From contig NAVB01001359.1 of NCBI GenBank assembly GCA_002179805.1, positions 1 through 12,780 of the forward strand: DNA of 12,780 nt, written 5' to 3'. Made by a program: the position numbers and the translations under genes. The notes under the pieces are model-generated. The model did no database searches. It was given only the letters and a program-made list of their open reading frames with translations, and was not told the DNA's origin. This document shows, one piece after another, positions 8,594-12,780 of the stretch; position 1 is the first letter of the stretch, and each line of letters opens with the position of its first letter. This DNA comes from Acanthamoeba lenticulata (Eukaryota > Discosea > Longamoebia > Acanthamoebidae).

Positions 8594-11500
8594 ATGCGGC
8601 ATCGAGAACGAACCCAGAGCTATACAGGATCCTCGAGTGGACGGGGCGCCCAGGATACCAATCGCGACCAATCAAGGCCTTCAGCAACGAGCTCCAACAA
8701 GAAGCCTACAGATGAAGAGGTCGTTCGTAGAACGATTCAATCATTTGTGCAAGTTATTGTCCAAGCACGTTGTCAATACCACCGGCAAGAAAGTCATGAA
8801 GTGTATTCTCCTGAAGCTAGTCAATGGGTGCCGTATTCCTCCCGCACCACCTAATACCATCTCTCTCCTCTCTGCTACGCTCTGTTCTTTCCAAAAGATG
8901 CGCTGCGGCGGGTTGCGCACATTTCTTGTTGGTATCTTCTTTGGGCGCGAAAAAAGAGTAACTGGTTGGTCCTCACTTTGTTCTCCTTCAGCTCAATCAC
9001 TATCAGGACTGCTTGTGGGTGGTTGACCAAGACTTGGAAAAGTTTTGGCGGGAGTGGAGGAGAACCGCCGACCCGAAGCTTCTCGTTGTCGACCTCACAC
9101 TCGACATTTTCGCTCATCGGCCGCATCCTGAATCTGCTGCTGCTGCTGCTGCTGCAGTTCGTGGAGGAGCACAGACAAAGCGGCCAAACTCGATGTCGGT
9201 GGAAAACAACCCCTTCCTTCTCGAGCGTTGGCAGTTTTCGTTCAACTCCCAGTACGATCGGCTTTCGTTTGTTCGCCAGAAGAGATTCTAGCCGCGTTCT
9301 TCTGACTAGTGATGATGGATCATATCAGGGCGGGCAAGCCAGACTCACGATACGCGTCTATCAATATCAAGAAGACAACCATGATCCTTCGGTCTGTCGC
9401 GACCGTCGTTCGAGCTTTGCCGGCCCACAAGCTGGTCCGCCTGCGGCGCAAACAGCCGACATCGTTTTCGATTGACTACGCTATTTATGCCTCTGCGCGC
9501 GCTTCCACAAGTACTACACCATTATTATTAGATGTTTTGTTTTGTTTTGTTTTCCTCCCTCCTCTCTCTCTCTCTCTTTCTGTTAGTTCCAGGCTTCCTC
9601 TTTCCCGCTCGAGGCCTCGCTTCGAGAGCAAATGCTGTCTTTCTTCACTTTCACCTCTCGGTTGAAGTCCGACGTTGTGAGGACTATGGCTAATGCTCGC
9701 TTCGCCAGACATGCCTCCTGGAGTGCCGGTCTCGTCATCACACCGCTATGAGTGGGGGAGCGCTGCGGGCACGCAGGTCTTGCCCTTCGCGTCTGTAGTA
9801 TCTCGCGCGGGCGACTTCAATCTTTCAGTCGAGTATGCCACCAACCTACCCTCTTTCAAGGTATTGTACATTTAAGCGTTTTTGTGTCTGAGGAGGCCCC
9901 GAGAGAGGGGGATAAGTAACTTACCTTCTCGCCTCTCGTTTATTTTCAGTTTCCGCGCCTTTATCAATGGACAGCAATCTAACCTTGTCTTTTCTTCTCC
10001 TTTCTCTCTCTCTCTCTCATTCTCTTTGTTAGTTCCAGACTCTCAAAATCGAGCCCTTTGTAATCAGCGAGTACGCGCCTTCATCGGACGAATCTGCGGC
10101 AGCAGCCAGGAGGGGTAGCGCTACCTTAGCCAGCCGTGCTTCGAGCACGAGCCCTGGGACAGGCTTATCACAGTACGTTTCTGAAAAACATCACCGAGGG
10201 TTTGCGTCAGAGCTTGTGGACGTCCATTTTCCGAATACGTCTTCAACTGGTCTTTTCTTCTCACCGACTTGTGTTGTGGGCGGGCGTTTCAGGGGCGTTG
10301 ATCTCTCCAGCGGCTCTGGTACCCGAGAACAACGCAAGTCCCTGGAGCGTGGGACCTCGCTGCCCGTGTTTACGCCTTCGGCATCTCCCCTGCCGCTCGC
10401 CACGGGTCCCCCCATAGAGCTGGCGAGCACTCCGCCAGCTGGAAGGGCGCCCTCATCAGCCATCCCCATCCATCCTGGGGGCGCCTCCCGCCCTCGAGCT
10501 ACTCGCCGAGGTGATGAAGATGCGCCGGGAGGCATGATGGGCGTCAGCGCCAGTCCGCCTCTCATGAGTCCTGGTTTCGGCGCCCTCATTAGTCCTGGCA
10601 CGAGCGCCGATGGACCTTCCTCTTTATCATCGAGGTCAGTCAACCCTTCCCTTCCTCCCCTACTTCTAGGCCTTGCTTGTTAAGAATGGGATGATGGGCG
10701 ACCTCTCTTTTTTTTTTCTTTTTTTTTCTCTCTCTCTCCCTCTCTCTCTCTTTTTCTTTCTCTTCTCTCTGATGCACCTCCCCGGCACGCTTGCACAGGA
10801 GATCCACCGGCAAGGGCCTTGGCGGACTTTTCGATTTTGCCACACCTCCGTTCACACGTGAGTTTTTTCTACCGCTGCAGCAGCAGCAACCGCAACCATT
10901 TCATTCCTCCCCCGGCTTGCCACAGGTTCGTAGGCCCTCCAGCTCACCACCTCCCTTGCCTACTCACCTGCCGCTCGTCCCGACTCTCTGCTCCCGCATG
11001 ATCATCCGTTCGAATCGTCAACGTTGAGGTCTCACCGCCGGAGGGCCTTTTGGGGTGGGGTGGGGGGTACATGCTCGACCAGCCCTTTCTTGTCGAGGAG
11101 AGAGGCGGTAGCAACATGTTCCCTCCTCCGGCAGAGGGTGGCGGCTCTACGTCAGGCCCCTTCCGCGAGTCCATCTATCCGACTCTGTTTCCCGCTCCCG
11201 ATGAAGTGGCCGACATCGATCCTGACGACCCTTATGCCGCCTTACAACTTCAGCCTCCTCTGACCGGCGCTCTGCAAGGCAACCCCCCCCCCCCGTCGAG
11301 CTCTTTTTTCGTTCTTGTCCCTTCCCGCTCCTTTTTGAAACGCTGGACCCGCCGAACCAACCCACTTGCGCGCTGACTTGGGTGTTTTGACGGCTGCTCC
11401 ACGTATCAGAAAACGAGGTGAGTTCTTTCTTGAATTCTTGCGCACACGCGCCCGAGTTGCTCATGTTCTCCCAGACAAACGTGGTGCGTATTGACTCCCG

Positions 11501-11754
11501 CACCTGAATGAAAAAAACAAAAAAGAAGCTCTCACAGGCTTCCTGCATCTCATATCATATATCAGGTGGCCAGCTTTGCTGATGAGCTGCGGAGTCTCGG
11601 GACGGAAGGGACCGAAGACTTGGAAAACCTAAGTCGCTCCCTTCGCCGGTTGAGCACGGACCTCGGCGATGGACGACGGCGCTCCACTGCTGGTGCTGTG
11701 GCCAAGTCTAGCGACAACCTCGACGACCCGCTATTCTTCGACACCACATTGTGA
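8594..11754 (+). CDS. atg13: ATG13-like autophagy protein, 10 exons, ~627 aa
   Basis: Likely the regulatory HORMA-domain subunit of the ATG1/ULK kinase complex that starts autophagosome formation in the cytosol. Proposed exons: 8594-8827, 8992-9251, 9329-9510, 9709-9860, 10033-10172, 10293-10634, 10799-10925, 11029-11278, 11410-11417, 11566-11754. All phases agree. Residues about 45-290 form the HORMA domain. The rest is Pro/Ser/Gly-rich, with SPPLMSPGFGALISPG, LFDFATPPF and MLDQPFLVEERGG as the more ordered-looking patches, and a C-terminal helix VASFADELRSL. A disordered tail that binds ATG1/ULK and is phosphoregulated is typical of the family. Weak points: the start (8594 or 8516); exon 5 may begin at 10033 or 10039; the intron 10926-11028 lacks a pyrimidine tract, while the better donor GTGAGT at 10858 leads to a stop with the nearest acceptors; and the intron after exon 8 uses a GC donor. 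Composition is less GC-rich than in the upstream gene. Confidence 0.78.
8710..10075 (+). other. ATG13 HORMA domain coding region
   Basis: Exon 1 ends with the helix EEVVRRTIQSFVQVIVQARC, the ATG13 signature first helix (V-x-V-I-V-Q-A/S-R). The family's conserved W-F/L-N motif is formed across the exon 1/2 junction as SQW|LN. Exon 2 then gives LEKFWREWRR, the strand LLVVDLTLDI, and LLERWQFSFN, equivalent to the family's LERW strand. Exon 3 gives MILRSVATVVRALPAHKLVR, equivalent to the LLRSL...R.LPA.KL helix, and FSIDYAIYAS. Exon 4 gives PFASVVSRAGDFNLSVEYAT, equivalent to the V-x-T-x-x-G-x-L-x-L-x-x-x-Y hairpin. Exon 5 gives LKIEPFVISEYAP. This ordered set of motifs, rather than any single one, is the basis for the call. 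An Ala run encoded by CTG/GCT repeats (9134-9155) interrupts the loop between the two central strands. Confidence 0.82.
9134..9155 (+). repeat. CTG trinucleotide repeat, read as poly-Ala
   Basis: Seven tandem CTG units, read in frame as GCT (Ala) codons in exon 2 of the ATG13-like gene, inserted in a loop of the HORMA domain. Confidence 0.85.
11279..11565 (+). other. GC-AG intron, 8-nt micro-exon and following intron of the ATG13-like gene
   Basis: Exon 8 ends ...CAAG at 11278 and the proposed intron starts GCAACC (11279-11409). No GT in the open part of exon 8 gives the phase needed downstream. The acceptor TATCAG at 11404-11409 is followed by AAAACGAG (11410-11417) and a strong donor GTGAGT at 11418. 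The next intron (11418-11565) ends CATATATCAG. Joined, the micro-exon encodes E-N-E between ...GALQ and VASFADELRS. A C-run at 11283-11294 directly follows the GC donor and could be a sequencing weak point. Confidence 0.45.
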
Positions 11755-11954
11755 ACAATGCATACGCTCCCTCGACTCGCGGCCCGGGCGGGGCATCTTT
11801 GCGCGCTCCCAAATGTGTGTACATACAAAACCCAGAGTCGTTTCGGCCGAAAGATCTCTCCCATTTCTTTCTCTTTTCAATCAACGGTTTTCTTCTCGCC
11901 GCACCAACGGTCGTTTAGCCAATCGATTGATCTTCTAGAGAAAGAAAAGCTGCC
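11755..11954. other. Intergenic region upstream of the third plus-strand gene
   Basis: 200 bp between the ATG13-like stop and the next start codon. It is T/C-rich from 11865 to 11900. No clear promoter motif or polyadenylation signal is visible. It should contain the 3' end of one transcript and the start of the next. Confidence 0.45.
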
Positions 11955-12780
11955 ATGGCAGCACCAAAGAAGCGGCCACCATCAGGTCTTGCAGCAGCCG
12001 TGGACAAGTGTGCCACCATTAGAGAAAAGGTGTGGAAAGGAGAAGGCGCTTGGTTGTTGCAAATTGGCCGAAATCGTCACAATCGATTGACAATGCACTT
12101 GTTGCGCACAGTGTCAACTGATTGGGTCTTATGCCCGGGATCTCGATCGGAATTCTCTGCGTCGTGATGAGCTGTTCGACTTTCTGCCGCGCTTATGGTC
12201 GCAAATCTTTGGCCTTGATCCCGCGTACTGCCGCTCCCAACAACAATATCAACGTCGTTGTTCGAGGTTGTGACACTCACACATGTTGTTGGTACATCAA
12301 CAGCAACAAAGCAAACTGGTTTGCAGGAGCAAGTAACAAGCAAGACCTAGAGGCTCTCTTTCAGGTTCGCACGGTGGTGCACTAGCAACCCTCACTCCGA
12401 CCGAGGGAGCAAGACTCACCCCCCTCTCCTGGGGGCGGTTGTGCAGCTTCTCAGCCCGAGCGGGGACTTGTTTCCGCCTCTCCTCAAATCCATCGAGAGC
12501 AATCTCGCTGTTACGGTTCCTCCATCACTTCTCCCGGTACTTGAGCATTAGGATGCAGCCCCTGCTGATAAAGCTCCCTGCCAGCTTCCTGACCGTCTTC
12601 CTCTCTCTCTCTCTCTCACTCTCTCACCAGGCGTCGGTGCAAAAAGGACTAAAGAAGGACAGGGAAACGGTTGCCTTGTCTTCTTCCTTCTTCAATTCCA
12701 GGATAGCACCCGACTCACAGCCACCGACTGTTCGGATGAGTACGCACTGCCGCCAGTTGCCTCTGTTGCGCACGTCGTTC
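11955..12780 (+). CDS. Unrecognised helical protein, 5' part, at least four exons (partial)
   Basis: The start ATG at 11955 has a strong context (GCTGCCATGG). Proposed exons: 11955-12029 (donor GTGTGG), 12112-12224 (donor GTACTG), 12365-12536 (donor GTACTT), and a fourth that runs off the window. The first three total 120 codons and join in frame. The protein begins MAAPKKRPPSGLAAAVDKCA; exon 2 holds an amphipathic stretch ELFDFLPRLWSQIFGLDP; exon 3 holds LLGAVVQLLSPSGDLFPPLL and KSIESNLAVTVPPSLLP. These look like ordered helices, perhaps of an alpha-solenoid, but I do not recognise the family. The fourth exon is ambiguous: an acceptor at 12630 gives ASVQKGLKKDRETVAL..., while one at 12701 gives DSTRLTATDCSDEYALPPVA, which looks more protein-like. 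Both keep frame to the edge. A Lys/Arg-rich start could act as a nuclear signal or be disordered. Confidence 0.55.
12598..12618 (+). repeat. CT tract in intron 3 of the third plus-strand gene
   Basis: A (CT)n tract followed by CACTCTCTCACCAG. It is a textbook pyrimidine tract and acceptor at 12630, which competes with the acceptor at 12701 preceded by TCTTCTTCCTTCTTCAATTCCAG. Confidence 0.75.

Overview
The window is eukaryotic genomic DNA: compact, intron-rich and protein-coding on both strands. Exons are GC-rich with strong third-position G/C. Introns are short (about 80-230 bp) and T-, CT- or A-rich. Many donors read GTACGN, GTGCGT or GTATGT. Homopolymer runs (Gln, Ser, Gly, Asp/Glu) are frequent. 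These traits, together with the gene content, suggest a free-living amoeba of the Acanthamoeba/Balamuthia type (Amoebozoa, Discosea). The lineage is an inference; no marker gene is present. I see no rRNA, tRNA, transposon, CRISPR array or bacterial operon signal.

Layout: (1) 111-860, minus strand, the 5' part of an unrecognised acidic protein that runs off the left edge. (2) 861-1014, a 154-bp divergent promoter region. (3) 1015-8468, plus strand, one large gene that I could assemble into 15 exons whose splice phases all agree. It encodes about 1,773 aa: calponin-homology (CH) domain, Glu/Gln-rich coiled coil, a segment resembling the SBF2/KIAA0513-type domain, long Ser/Gly/Gln-rich linkers, and a C-terminal RhoGAP domain with its catalytic arginine. 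(4) 8594-11754, plus strand, a 10-exon gene of about 627 aa whose N-terminal half has the features of the ATG13 HORMA domain (autophagy-initiation ATG1/ULK complex), followed by a disordered Pro/Ser/Gly tail. Its model needs a GC-AG intron and an 8-nt micro-exon. (5) 11955 to the right edge, plus strand, the 5' part of an unrecognised protein in at least four exons.

The three plus-strand genes lie head-to-tail with gaps of only 125 and 200 bp. They are separate genes rather than one pathway: the first links actin/cytoskeletal binding to Rho-family GTPase shut-off, and the second starts autophagy. No functional coupling can be read from the sequence beyond proximity. The most interesting object is the CH / coiled-coil / SBF2-like / RhoGAP architecture, which I do not recognise as a standard family.
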